A stretch of DNA of 64,000 nucleotides from Luteolibacter pohnpeiensis (GTDB lineage Bacteria > Verrucomicrobiota > Verrucomicrobiia > Verrucomicrobiales > Akkermansiaceae): assembly GCF_016595435.1 (NCBI RefSeq), contig NZ_JAENIJ010000023.1:1-64000 (forward strand). The letters are read 5' to 3'. The notes beneath the pieces are model-generated. The model searched no databases. It had not been told where the DNA came from and worked only from the letters and a program-made list of their open reading frames with translations. Numbering within the stretch: position 1 is the first letter of the stretch; the number at the start of each line of letters is the position of its first letter. Below are positions 22,705 through 31,995 of the stretch, one piece after another. The position numbers and the translations under genes were made by a program.

Positions 22705-23164
22705 CTATTCGCTCTTTATTTCAGGCGGAGCTTCGGAAATCGGAGCCTCCGCCTTTTTCATGATTGTTTCGTTCACGAATTTTCGAAAATCAGGCGAGTA
22801 GTATTGTTGGAATGTGAGCCAATGAGTTTGCATCGCAGGCATGTTGAAAAAGCTGCTGATGTCCTCGACGGTGACCTCCCAGTCGCCCTTTTCGAAAAAG
22901 CTTTCGCTGATCAAAGATGAGCTTGATGTGGTTGAACCAGAGCTGTCGGTAACGGCGCTGCTTTTGATTTTCGGGAGAACCGCCTGTGAGCGCTTCGAGC
23001 AAATCTGAGTCATCGAGCGCTTTGAAAAGTAAACTTTGCGTCCGATCATAGTGCTTCACCCGTGTATCGTAGCGGATTTGCTGCCGAGCGAGATGTTGTT
23101 GAATCGCCAAAGAGACGAGTGCAATTAACACCGAAATCACCGCGATCCATTCTGGTATTCCCAA
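22705..23164 (-). pseudogene. DUF6082-like membrane-anchored protein, frameshifted
   Basis: Two overlapping frames make one gene. The first (from 23164) gives a transmembrane helix (EWIAVISVLIALVSLAI) and a cytoplasmic helical part to NHIKLIFDQRKLF. The second gives FEKGDWEVTVEDISSFF, MQTHWLTFQQYYSPDFRKFV and a C-terminal tail. They join if one base is removed from the A5 run at 22895-22899. The W-x2-H-x4-IF, then P-x-MQ-x2-W, then FRKFV pattern resembles DUF6082-type proteins. It may be a real lesion or a homopolymer sequencing error. Confidence 0.6.
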
Positions 23165-23345
23165 CGCCCACCCCTTGTCTAAATGTCATTGAACTTAATA
23201 TTACTGAATACCATAAGGATTCGCAATATAGAGTAGCTGCTCGGCTACCACGTTTGGCTCATTTGACGTCAGAGATTTGTGCCACTTGATGATCTAGGCA
23301 TTGCCGATCCGGTCACTATACTTCCGGTAACCGTATTACTTCTTG

Positions 23346-23573
23346 ATGTCCACAACTCCGAACAAAGAAGCATTATCCACTATGGGAATGATTGAAGACC
23401 GGTTGATCTCTCTCCAAGACGTTGGAGTGAGGTTGGCCCTTTCGCGCCGAGCAATTTATCGATTGATCGCGAATGGCGACCTACCGCGCCCAGTTAAGGT
23501 AGGGGGAGCCACGCGTATGTATGTCAGCGACATTGTGATCTATTTGGAAACTTTGAAATCCACACGGAAATGA
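23346..23573 (+). CDS. AlpA/excisionase-like HTH protein
   Basis: A 75-residue protein with a winged-helix DNA-binding domain: RLISLQDVGVRLALSRRAIY, RLIANGDLPRPVKVGGATRM, then YVSDIVIYLETLK. This is the AlpA/HTH_17 architecture of prophage excisionases. It begins MSTTPNKEALS; an internal start at MGMIEDRL is also possible. Its stop overlaps the integrase start (ATGA), giving a coupled xis-int pair that would control excision from tRNA-Pro. Confidence 0.8.
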   Translation: MSTTPNKEALSTMGMIEDRLISLQDVGVRLALSRRAIYRLIANGDLPRPVKVGGATRMYVSDIVIYLETLKSTRK

Positions 23574-24949
23574 TCTTCCACGTTTATAAGAAAAAGCGTT
23601 CTAAAAATGGGAAAAGTACCGTTGATCGTCTCTATCGAGGGCGATATCGCTTGGATGGTGATTTTACCGTGACAGAAGTTCCTCTGGATACTCCTGACAA
23701 GCAAGTTGCCATGCAAAAGCTCCGAAAGCTTGTCAGCGAAAAAGAAAAAGAACGAGCTGGGCTCATTGCACCGAAACTTGAACGGGAATCTGCTAAGCGC
23801 CCGTTGACCGAACATCTAGAGGAGTTTGTTGCAGACCTCGCGGTAAAAGGTCGTGCTGAACATTACTACCGGCTCGTTCGTAGCCGTGTGACCATTCTTT
23901 TGAAGAATTGCCAATGGAAGGTGACTAGCGATATTTCACCGGATGACTTTGTGCGATGGAGATCCAAGCAGCAAGCTGCTCCTAAAACGCTAAATGTATA
24001 CCTTAACGCAATGAATACCTTTTTGGGATGGTTGGTGAGGCAGCGCCGCATCCAAGACAATCCGCTGCGGTTGGTGGAAAAAGCCGATATCCGAGGGCGA
24101 CAACAAAAACGGCGCGCAATAACCGATGCTGAGTTCGATAGGTTGTTGGCTGTTTCTGAGGACTACCGACTTCTTTACATCATGGCTGTTTATACCGGGT
24201 TGCGACTCAGTGAACTCCTCGGAATTGTTTGGTCAGAAATTCATCTCGGCGATCAGGACAGGCCTCGAATCATTATTCCGGCTTTGCGAACCAAAAACCG
24301 CCGTGAAGCTGTCATTCCCTTGCACCCGAAATTACAGGAATGCCTAAAAATCGCAGCGAAGGGGGCGAGCGCCAATGATCTAGTTTTCCCGCAATACTGC
24401 AATCCGGATCGACGCTTCCGTAGGCATTTACGCGAAGCGGGTATTTCATCAATTGATGAAACGGGCCGGAAGCTCGATTTTCATTCCTTTAGATATACGT
24501 TTGCAACGCGATTGGCGCGCAAAGGGGTATCACAGCGTCTTGCGCAGGAATTGATGCGACACAGTGATCCACGGCTTACTGCGAACCTCTACACTGACGT
24601 TAATCAGCTGCCTACTTTTGAAGCAGTGAATTCTTTGGACTGGTTCGAGAAAGAATGGCCTGAAAAGTCACGTCCACAAATAGGTCCACAAAAAGTAGGC
24701 TCAGTCGGGCATTCTTTGACTCAGATAGGCACACTAAATTCCAGTGCGAATTCTTTGGAAATTGCTGACCACGAGCTGCTTAGTCTCGATTTGTCACCTT
24801 CTGACACAGAAGGGTTATTGGTCGGGCTGGCGGGATTCGAACCCACGGCCTCCTGCACCCCATGCAGGCGCGCTACCAGACTGCGCCACAGCCCGTTTCG
24901 TGAACGGTTGGCGAAGAATGCAGGCGAAATCCGGATTGGCAAGCACTGA
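23570..24949 (+). CDS. int: tyrosine integrase targeting tRNA-Pro
   Basis: A 459-residue phage-type integrase. The SAM-like core-binding domain is around residues 80-165 (LTEHLEEFVADLAVKGRAEH). The catalytic domain has Arg in YTGLRLSELLGI, HSFRYTFAT, the His of LMRHSDPRLT and the nucleophile Tyr in ANLYTDVN. One oddity: the usual LRH is FRY, so a conserved His is Tyr. The last 50 residues are read through the antisense strand of tRNA-Pro, as is common when the att core overlaps int. It is the right-hand border gene of the accessory region. Confidence 0.92.
   Translation: MIFHVYKKKRSKNGKSTVDRLYRGRYRLDGDFTVTEVPLDTPDKQVAMQKLRKLVSEKEKERAGLIAPKLERESAKRPLTEHLEEFVADLAVKGRAEHYYRLVRSRVTILLKNCQWKVTSDISPDDFVRWRSKQQAAPKTLNVYLNAMNTFLGWLVRQRRIQDNPLRLVEKADIRGRQQKRRAITDAEFDRLLAVSEDYRLLYIMAVYTGLRLSELLGIVWSEIHLGDQDRPRIIIPALRTKNRREAVIPLHPKLQECLKIAAKGASANDLVFPQYCNPDRRFRRHLREAGISSIDETGRKLDFHSFRYTFATRLARKGVSQRLAQELMRHSDPRLTANLYTDVNQLPTFEAVNSLDWFEKEWPEKSRPQIGPQKVGSVGHSLTQIGTLNSSANSLEIADHELLSLDLSPSDTEGLLVGLAGFEPTASCTPCRRATRLRHSPFRERLAKNAGEIRIGKH
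24819..24895 (-). tRNA. tRNA-Pro (GGG)
   Basis: An intact 77-base cloverleaf on the minus strand. The acceptor CGGGCTG (24895-24889) pairs with CAGCCCG, followed by the A discriminator and encoded CCA (24821-24819). The anticodon stem CCTGC/GCAGG encloses ATGGGGT, anticodon GGG. The T-loop GTTCGAATC is normal. Its 3' end points into the island and lies inside the integrase C-terminal frame, so it is the probable att site. Confidence 0.95.
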
Positions 24950-24970
24950 AAATCGTGCGATGGGCTTTGC

Positions 24971-26014
24971 ATGCAACGGATTCGGACGGCAATTGTTGGA
25001 GCTAGCGGTTACACGGGGATGGAGCTGCTTCGATTGCTGCTCACTCATCCCGGTGTGGAATTGGTGGCGGCAACGTCTCGCCAAGAAGCCGGGAAGCCCT
25101 TGTCCGCGGTCTTTCCAAGATTCAATCGGGCTCCAGGAGCGGAGCTTGCATTCATGGAGCCTGACCCGGATGCGATCGCTGCGACGGGAGCTGAGGTCGC
25201 CTTTTTGGCGCTTCCCCATGGCGTTGCGGCTGAAATCGCGCGGGCACTGCTGGATCGTGGCCTACGGGTGATCGATTTGAGTGCGGACTTCCGGCTGCGG
25301 GATGCGGCGGTGTATGAGGAATTTTACGGTCATGCCCATCCGGCGCCGGATTTGCTGACCCGTGCGGTTTACGGGCTGCCGGAGGTCCGGAGCGAAACGA
25401 TTGCCAAAGCAGATTTGGTGGCGTCTCCGGGTTGCTACCCAACAAGCATCCTTCTGCCTCTTCTGCCATTGCTGCGGGAAAAGCTGGTGGATCACTCGAC
25501 AGTGGTGGCGAATTCCATGAGTGGCGTCAGTGGTGCCGGGCGTAAGGCGGACCTGAGTTTGCTTTATGTGGAGTGCAACGAAAGCGCGCGCGCTTACGGA
25601 GTGCCGAAACACCGGCACCTGTCGGAGATCGAGCAGGAGTTGTCGATCGCGGCGGGGGAGAAGGTGACGATTTCCTTTTTGCCGCATTTGATTCCGCTGA
25701 ACGCCGGGATCGTGACCACGACCACGGCGAAGTTGCTGCCGGGTGTCGCGCCTGAACGCATCGGCGAGGCATTGGAAAGTGCTTACGCTGAAAGCGAATT
25801 CGTCCGTTTGCTGGGTCGCGGCGGCTGTCCGGATACGAAGAATGTGGCACGCACGAACTTCATCGATATCGGCTGGCAATTTGACGCCCGGACCGGTCGG
25901 GTCATTCTGCTGAGTGCCGAAGACAACCTCGGAAAAGGCGCGGGTGGACAAGCGGTGCAAAGTTTCAACCTGATGCACGGATTTCCTGAGACTGCTGGAT
26001 TGCAAAATTTCTAA
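24971..26014 (+). CDS. argC: N-acetyl-gamma-glutamyl-phosphate reductase
   Basis: A 347-residue NADPH-dependent reductase that converts N-acetylglutamyl phosphate to N-acetylglutamate semialdehyde in arginine synthesis. The Rossmann motif GASGYTG is at 10-16, the catalytic Cys155 in SPGCYPTS, and the HRHLSEIEQEL and PHLIPLNAGI blocks are standard. The length is normal for type 1 ArgC. argJ follows 37 bases later, an arginine operon. The start ATG lies only 76 bases from the tRNA-Pro 5' end, so this gene begins the conserved chromosome. Confidence 0.97.
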   Translation: MQRIRTAIVGASGYTGMELLRLLLTHPGVELVAATSRQEAGKPLSAVFPRFNRAPGAELAFMEPDPDAIAATGAEVAFLALPHGVAAEIARALLDRGLRVIDLSADFRLRDAAVYEEFYGHAHPAPDLLTRAVYGLPEVRSETIAKADLVASPGCYPTSILLPLLPLLREKLVDHSTVVANSMSGVSGAGRKADLSLLYVECNESARAYGVPKHRHLSEIEQELSIAAGEKVTISFLPHLIPLNAGIVTTTTAKLLPGVAPERIGEALESAYAESEFVRLLGRGGCPDTKNVARTNFIDIGWQFDARTGRVILLSAEDNLGKGAGGQAVQSFNLMHGFPETAGLQNF

Positions 26015-26051
26015 GTTTGCCCACTGTTCGGGGTTTCCCCGCTTCTCTCTC

Positions 26052-27305
26052 ATGGATTTTCCGTTCTCTCGCATTCAAGGTGGTGTCGGCGCTCCGAAAG
26101 GCTTTCTGACTAGTGCCGTCAGTTGTGGTATCAAAAATCCGGCCAGTGACCGATTGGATCTGGCATTGGTTTATTCGGAAAGTCCTTGTGCCTCAGCCGG
26201 GACGTTTACCACCAACCGCGTGCGTGCCGCGCCAGTGAGAGTGTCCCAGTCCAATCTTCGCAAAGGCGACTTGCGGGCGATCGTTGCCAATTCTGGAAAT
26301 GCCAACGCCTGTACGGGCGTACAGGGCGTCACCGATGCCAACGCGATGTGCGATGGCGTGGCGAAGCCGCTGGGTCTCAAGCGCTCCGAGGTCGGAGTTT
26401 GTTCGACAGGCGTGATCGGCCTGCCGTTGCCGATGGTGCGGGTGACGCCGAAATTCGAGGAATTGGTGTCGAAGCTCGGACCGAAAAACGGAGCAGATGT
26501 AGCGGCGGCGATCATCACCAGCGATACCCGGACCAAGGAGATCGCGATTTCCTTCGATTTGGACGGCACCCGGGTGCGGATTGGCGGCTGCGTGAAAGGC
26601 GCCGGCATGATTTCCCCGAGCATGGCGACCATGCTGTGTTTCATCACCACCGACGTGAATCTGCCGTCCGCCTGCTTGCGCAAGACGGTTCTCGAATGCG
26701 TTGAGGAAAGCTTCAACCGCATCACCATCGACGGCGACATGAGCACCAACGATTCCGTGATCGTGCTGGCCAACGGTGCGGCCGGCGGTGCGCCGTTGCG
26801 CCGGAATGGCAAACGCTGCAAGCAGTTCCGCGAGGCGCTTCACTGGGTCATGCTCGAGCTTGCGAAAGCGGTGGTGCGGGATGGCGAGCGCGTGACCAAA
26901 TTTGTCACCGTGAAGGTCGTTGGCGCGAAAACCTATCTTGATGCCAAAAAAGTCGCGGAGGCGGTTTGCAAGTCGGCACTGGTGAAATCATCCTGGAATG
27001 GTGGCGATCCGAACTGGGGGCGCATCATCCACGCGGTCGGCTACTCGCGCGCCCGCATCCGGGAGGAACTGGTGGACATCCACATCGGCGGAAAAGCTGC
27101 TTGCCTGGGTGGATTGCAAGCGCCAACGCCCATGGATGAGCTGCGTGAAGTCGTGGCGGCGCCTGAATTCGAAATCGTGATTTCCCTGAATCAAGGAAGC
27201 GCGGATTACACCATGTATTCAAGCGACCTGTCGCCTGAGTATATCGATTTCAACCGTTCGGAGTACGCCTACTGGAAGCAGGCCCGCAAAGATGGTTTGG
27301 TGTGA
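26052..27305 (+). CDS. argJ: glutamate N-acetyltransferase / amino-acid acetyltransferase
   Basis: A 417-residue ornithine acetyltransferase that recycles the acetyl group from N-acetylornithine to glutamate. The self-cleavage site is in KGAGMISPSMATMLCF, with nucleophile Thr193 after Ala192. The N-terminal VTAPKGF-like block (GVGAPKGFLTSAV), the NSGNANAC motif and the C-terminal GSADYTMYSSDLSPEYI are typical. The precursor would split into alpha and beta chains. It follows argC in the same operon. Confidence 0.97.
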   Translation: MDFPFSRIQGGVGAPKGFLTSAVSCGIKNPASDRLDLALVYSESPCASAGTFTTNRVRAAPVRVSQSNLRKGDLRAIVANSGNANACTGVQGVTDANAMCDGVAKPLGLKRSEVGVCSTGVIGLPLPMVRVTPKFEELVSKLGPKNGADVAAAIITSDTRTKEIAISFDLDGTRVRIGGCVKGAGMISPSMATMLCFITTDVNLPSACLRKTVLECVEESFNRITIDGDMSTNDSVIVLANGAAGGAPLRRNGKRCKQFREALHWVMLELAKAVVRDGERVTKFVTVKVVGAKTYLDAKKVAEAVCKSALVKSSWNGGDPNWGRIIHAVGYSRARIREELVDIHIGGKAACLGGLQAPTPMDELREVVAAPEFEIVISLNQGSADYTMYSSDLSPEYIDFNRSEYAYWKQARKDGLV

Positions 27306-27460
27306 TTGGGAATCTCCGAGCCAAATCCAGGTGTTCGAAAGGAAATTGCTAATTGCTCTGTAATGAGCGGTTTATGATTTCGGAATCGTCTGGAAATGGG
27401 CGATTCTCAACTTGCCGGATAGCATAAGATGCCTAGTGTCCACACCACCATTCCGAACCC

Positions 27461-30400
27461 ATGATTCGACTTTCCCGCAAGAACTGGATTCCCATCACTC
27501 TCGTATTCACTGCCATAATCGGCGGTTGGTGGAGCTATCATTTTAGACACCACGAGGGCGGTGTGGGCAAGAGTTCGGCAGCGCATCAGCCGAACGGCGA
27601 ACCGACGTTCAGGGGGGAGAAATCGGCGCTGGGTTCAGGCGAAAGAGGGGTTCCGTCAGACCCGGTGAGTTCCAAGGAAAGCTGGACGGTGGGTGATGGC
27701 GCGGATCGGGTTTCGATCGTGCTCGCTTTGGATGAGGCAAATATCCGCAACGGAGATGGCTTGGAACATTGGGTCCAATTGGAGCCGCCGGCGACGGTCG
27801 CGACCTTGTCGGAGCGGTTGTTGGAAATCCAAGGAAATGGCAAAGCCTACCCGATCGCCTATCCGGCCGGAGAAGAGCGCTCGGAGGAAAATCGTTTGAT
27901 CGTGACGCAGGATTTACGGGTGCAGCTTGAAGGAAACACTGCCGAGCAAGTGGCGGTAAACCATCGGCTGAAGGTGACGGAACATCTCGATTATGCACCC
28001 GGCTGGGTGTTGATGGCTGCGGCGGATCCAGTGACCGCACTGGAGACCGTTGCCGGCGTGCGGCGCAGTGCCTCGGTTGTTTCGGCAGACGTTTTGCTGG
28101 CGTCTCAAATGGATCGAAGATCAGCGCCGAATGACCCGCTTTATTCACAGCAATGGCATCTCAAAAAAACCGATGAAACCGCCGAAGGGACGGACGTTGA
28201 CATTGAGGATGTCTGGCAGTTTGGAGGGCAGGGGGGTGTTCGTGGTAGTGGAATCCGCATCGGAATTGTGGATGATGGCCTGCAGGTGAACCATCCGGAT
28301 TTCATTGGTGGGGTGGACACGGCCAACGATTATGATTTCAACGGTCAGGATCAGGACCCATCTCCATCCAGTTATGATCCGCATGGCACCGCGTGCGCGG
28401 GAGTTGCGGCGGGCCGTGGCAACAACGGGCTTGGCGGCATCGGGGCTGCGCCGATGGCAACTTTAGTCGGATACCGGTTGATTGCCGGAGACCCGACAGA
28501 TGCACAAATCGCTGCGGCGCTGAACTACAAGAGCGATCTGGTTCAGGTGAAGAGCAACAGCTGGGGCCCTTCGGATGGAGGAAACCGGCTGGGATCGACC
28601 GGGGTATTGACCCGTTCCGCCCTGCAAAATGCCACCAAGACCGGCCGCGATGGAAAAGGCACCATCTTTGTATGGGCAGGAGGAAATGGGGGAGATGTTG
28701 GTGACAATTCCAACTACGATGCTTATGCGAACTCAATCTACACGATCGCTGTAGGCGCCACGAACAGTGAAGGCACCAATTCCTATTACAGCGAGCCGGG
28801 GAGTAACTTGATTGTCAGCGCGCCATCATCAGGGCTGGTGCGTGGGATTACGACGACGGACCTGGTTGGTCCAGATGGCTACAACACCAGCAGCTCCGCA
28901 GATGGCGGAGATTACACGGACAGCTTTGGCGGCACTTCATCGGCGACCCCGCTGGTTTCTGGGATCATTGCGCTGATGTTGGAAAAAAATCCCGATCTCG
29001 GCTGGCGCGATGTGCAGGAAATTTTGATTCGCTCCGCCTACCAGATTGATCCGACGGACAGTGACTGGATGACGAACGCGGCAGGCCTGCATTTCAACCA
29101 TAAATACGGAGCCGGACGAGTGGATGCAGGGGCTGCTGTGGCCCTTGCCGCAGACTGGACGGATGTCGCGCAGCAGGTTTCGACGACGGTGACAAAATCA
29201 TCTTTGGATGCATCTCTAGCCAATGGCGGCAGTGAAGGAATCACGGAGGAATTCGAAGTAACGGATGCGGAAATGACGGCGGAGCAGGTGACCCTGACCG
29301 TGGATATCGTTCATCCTTCGCGTGGTGCTCTGGAAATCAGACTCACTTCCCCAAGCGGCACAGTTAGCCGGTTGGCGGAAGTTCACGATGACACCAATGC
29401 AAATTATCCATCGTGGACATTCAGTACGGTTCGCAATTGGGGCGAAGATCCGAATGGGATTTGGACGTTGAAGGTGGTTGATACCAGCTCGAACGCCGCA
29501 GCGCTTGGCGGGGTGTTGAATTCCGCGAAACTGGTGGTCTATGGCGCAAGCACGGCACCGCCAAATCCAGCTCCGGTCGTAACCATCGATAATCTGGAAT
29601 CCGGCGCGGTTTATGGGAGTGGCCCCCCCATTGACGTCTTGGTGACCGCGACGGATTTGGATGCCATGGGAAATACCGGGACCGTTAGCAAAGTCACTTT
29701 GCTGGATAACGGTGAGGAAGTTGCCAGTGACACGAGCGCCCCTTATTCATTTCAGCTCACACCAACGGATGGAACTCACGTTTTGGAAGCCCATGCCTTC
29801 GATTCCGAGGGCATCGAAGGCTCATCACCGCAGATAGTTTTGGGATTCGGCAATCAGGCCCCGGAAATTCTCGATGCCCAACTTTCCCAGGAAGCACAGT
29901 GTTACGAGGATGAGATTTTGGCAGTCACCAATTTGACCTCATCCGATTACGAAAACGCGGATTTGGTCATCCATTACCAGTGGCAATCCAGCACGGATCA
30001 GATTGCCTTCACCGATGCAGCAGGGGAAACGTCCGCGACATTAAGCATGTCATCCATGGTCAGCGGCAAAATCTGGCGCTGTGTGATGACGGCGTTCGAT
30101 GGGGAAAAGACCAGCGAGCCATTTGTGACCCAAGGCGTCAACGTGCTGGCACGACCGGTCCTTCATGCTGATCCGGGAGATAGCTATGAATACACCAGCG
30201 GGCTTGTCTTGCGTGGCAGCGCCAAGCCATTGAGCCGCATGGCGATCATCAATGAGTTTAGCCAAGGCGTCACTGGTGGGAACTCGGAATGGGTGGAAAT
30301 TCTGATGCTGCAAAGTGGCAGCCTATCGGGCTGGAGATTGACGGGAGCAGGTGGGACCAGTGTGCTGGATTTCGTCTCGGGTGGCGTTTGGGACAATATT

Positions 30401-31435
30401 CCTGCGGGGACGCTCATCACGATTTACAACGGGTCTTCGACTTCAGGAAAAGATCCACTGATCCCGGCGGATGATGGAGATCCTGGCGATTTCCAAATGG
30501 TCGTCAGTAGCACCTCGAAAACGTATTTCACTCAAGGCTCAAGCAGCTGGATCTTCCTCAGTGATTCAGGCGGTGCGGTAATTCTGAAAAACTCGGACTT
30601 ACTCGTAGTGGATAATCTGAGTTACGGGAACAATTCCTCCGGCACCATGGTGCTGCCAGCCGTGGCCAGCGGGAAGGCGGCCTATTTCACCGGCGAAAAT
30701 GAGGAATCGGTCGGCAATACCAGCTTTTGGACCGTGACTTCGGCTCAGGTGAGCCCAACCCCCGCCACGCCTTTGGTTGGAGTAACTCCTGGGCTGGCGA
30801 ATTGCCCGACGAATGCGACGTTCGTGAGCCAGCTCCAACAGGGAGAGTATGTGAATCCGTCGATTTTCCGCTTGGGAGACGGGGTTGTTCTTCCCGAAGG
30901 TCTTAGCTTCGATTCCGAAACCGGGATCATCAGTGGAACGATTGCGGAGGAAGCGACCAATGGCAGCTATTACATGGTGATTGAGCGCTATAACGATGAC
31001 GGCGCTGTCACGAGCCAGACTTTTGATTTGGTCGTCGGAACCTTGTCTGGATTTGAAAGTTGGGTAACGGGTTATGGCACATTGCCGGATTCATCACTCA
31101 CTGGCGATAGCGATGGTGATGGCTTGCCGAACCTGATCGAATATTTGCTCGGCTTGGATCCGACGATCCCCGATGCGAAATCCGGAATCACTTTGGAAAC
31201 CAACAACGAAAAAGTGGCGTTGGTAACTCAGCAAACATCCCGCACCGATTATCAGCTATCCGCTGAGTGGTCGGTCAGTCTGGACGCTTCTGCTGTATGG
31301 AGTGCTGCAGGGATAGAGGTAGAGTCCTCATCGGCTGAAAACGGAACCTTTGAAGTTCGTTATTCGCTACCCATTCAGGCTGAATACCCAAAACGCTTCA
31401 TGCGCCTGGTGGCGACTCCGATCGCGAACGAATGA
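27461..31435 (+). CDS. secreted kexin-like S8 serine protease with P-domain and modular tail
   Basis: A 1324-residue exported protease. A signal anchor (residues 9-25) and a pro-region precede the catalytic domain (about 225-560). The triad is Asp271 in IVDDGLQVNHPD, His308 in DPHGTACAG and Ser493 in GGTSSATPLVSG, with oxyanion Asn409; the DDGL form is kexin-like. A P/Homo-B domain follows (about 565-695). Next come an Ig-like domain (about 705-800), a lamin-tail-like segment (about 905-1010, INEFSQG...EWVEI) and a putative Ig module (about 1130-1180). The C-terminus is an unnamed domain without PEP-CTERM. It probably degrades external protein or processes secreted partners. Confidence 0.9.
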   Translation: MIRLSRKNWIPITLVFTAIIGGWWSYHFRHHEGGVGKSSAAHQPNGEPTFRGEKSALGSGERGVPSDPVSSKESWTVGDGADRVSIVLALDEANIRNGDGLEHWVQLEPPATVATLSERLLEIQGNGKAYPIAYPAGEERSEENRLIVTQDLRVQLEGNTAEQVAVNHRLKVTEHLDYAPGWVLMAAADPVTALETVAGVRRSASVVSADVLLASQMDRRSAPNDPLYSQQWHLKKTDETAEGTDVDIEDVWQFGGQGGVRGSGIRIGIVDDGLQVNHPDFIGGVDTANDYDFNGQDQDPSPSSYDPHGTACAGVAAGRGNNGLGGIGAAPMATLVGYRLIAGDPTDAQIAAALNYKSDLVQVKSNSWGPSDGGNRLGSTGVLTRSALQNATKTGRDGKGTIFVWAGGNGGDVGDNSNYDAYANSIYTIAVGATNSEGTNSYYSEPGSNLIVSAPSSGLVRGITTTDLVGPDGYNTSSSADGGDYTDSFGGTSSATPLVSGIIALMLEKNPDLGWRDVQEILIRSAYQIDPTDSDWMTNAAGLHFNHKYGAGRVDAGAAVALAADWTDVAQQVSTTVTKSSLDASLANGGSEGITEEFEVTDAEMTAEQVTLTVDIVHPSRGALEIRLTSPSGTVSRLAEVHDDTNANYPSWTFSTVRNWGEDPNGIWTLKVVDTSSNAAALGGVLNSAKLVVYGASTAPPNPAPVVTIDNLESGAVYGSGPPIDVLVTATDLDAMGNTGTVSKVTLLDNGEEVASDTSAPYSFQLTPTDGTHVLEAHAFDSEGIEGSSPQIVLGFGNQAPEILDAQLSQEAQCYEDEILAVTNLTSSDYENADLVIHYQWQSSTDQIAFTDAAGETSATLSMSSMVSGKIWRCVMTAFDGEKTSEPFVTQGVNVLARPVLHADPGDSYEYTSGLVLRGSAKPLSRMAIINEFSQGVTGGNSEWVEILMLQSGSLSGWRLTGAGGTSVLDFVSGGVWDNIPAGTLITIYNGSSTSGKDPLIPADDGDPGDFQMVVSSTSKTYFTQGSSSWIFLSDSGGAVILKNSDLLVVDNLSYGNNSSGTMVLPAVASGKAAYFTGENEESVGNTSFWTVTSAQVSPTPATPLVGVTPGLANCPTNATFVSQLQQGEYVNPSIFRLGDGVVLPEGLSFDSETGIISGTIAEEATNGSYYMVIERYNDDGAVTSQTFDLVVGTLSGFESWVTGYGTLPDSSLTGDSDGDGLPNLIEYLLGLDPTIPDAKSGITLETNNEKVALVTQQTSRTDYQLSAEWSVSLDASAVWSAAGIEVESSSAENGTFEVRYSLPIQAEYPKRFMRLVATPIANE

Positions 31436-31477
31436 TCTCTTTCCTGAACCGATCAAATAGAATTATGGAACAATTTG

Positions 31478-31523
31478 CCGCGGCAGGTTCAGTGCACCTG
31501 AAGAGCACTGGAACCTACCGCGG
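31478..31523. repeat. long intergenic hairpin downstream of the protease gene
   Basis: Bases 31478-31495 pair with 31505-31523: CCGCGG and AGGTTC blocks, one mismatch, one bulged G and an inner AGTGC/GCACT stem, about 17 base pairs with a nine-base loop. No T-run follows, so it is not a classic terminator; it could be a processing or REP-like element. The remaining gap to 31995 holds no gene I can support. Confidence 0.5.
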
Positions 31524-31995
31524 ACCATCCGCTAACCACGGGAATTGTTTGGCAGATTCTTGGTAGTGACCAGACGACCTCAAAACTGCATTCTAGAAAA
31601 AATCTCGGCGAACCTTGGAGAAGTTCAGCGGCGTGTTATTCCATTTCTCTGGCACCATGGCACACCTTGTTGGCCGATGGAGCGAATCCCGTGCCATTTT
31701 CAGCAGGCTAGCTGGCTGTTTCTGCAACTCATTCGTGACGAATGACAAGATTTTGTAATGGCATCGACGCCCAAGTCATCCCGCCACCTTTGAAACGGAT
31801 ATGCCTGAGGTTCATGGCTCTCTGAGGTTGGCAAGGCCTATCCACTTGGGTTTCAGCGAGCCCGATAACTACCAACATGGGTAGCTAGGCAATTTCAGCA
31901 GGAAGTTCATACGCTTCAAATTAGCCTCACCTACCGTGCATCGACGTTCGCTGCAGGGTTTTTCAATCCACCAAATAAAAGAGGAAAGATTTGTG

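Noticed and set aside
31545-31745. Small open frame between the protease and TSP3 genes
   Set aside because: No ribosome site, no recognisable domain, and composition like noncoding sequence.
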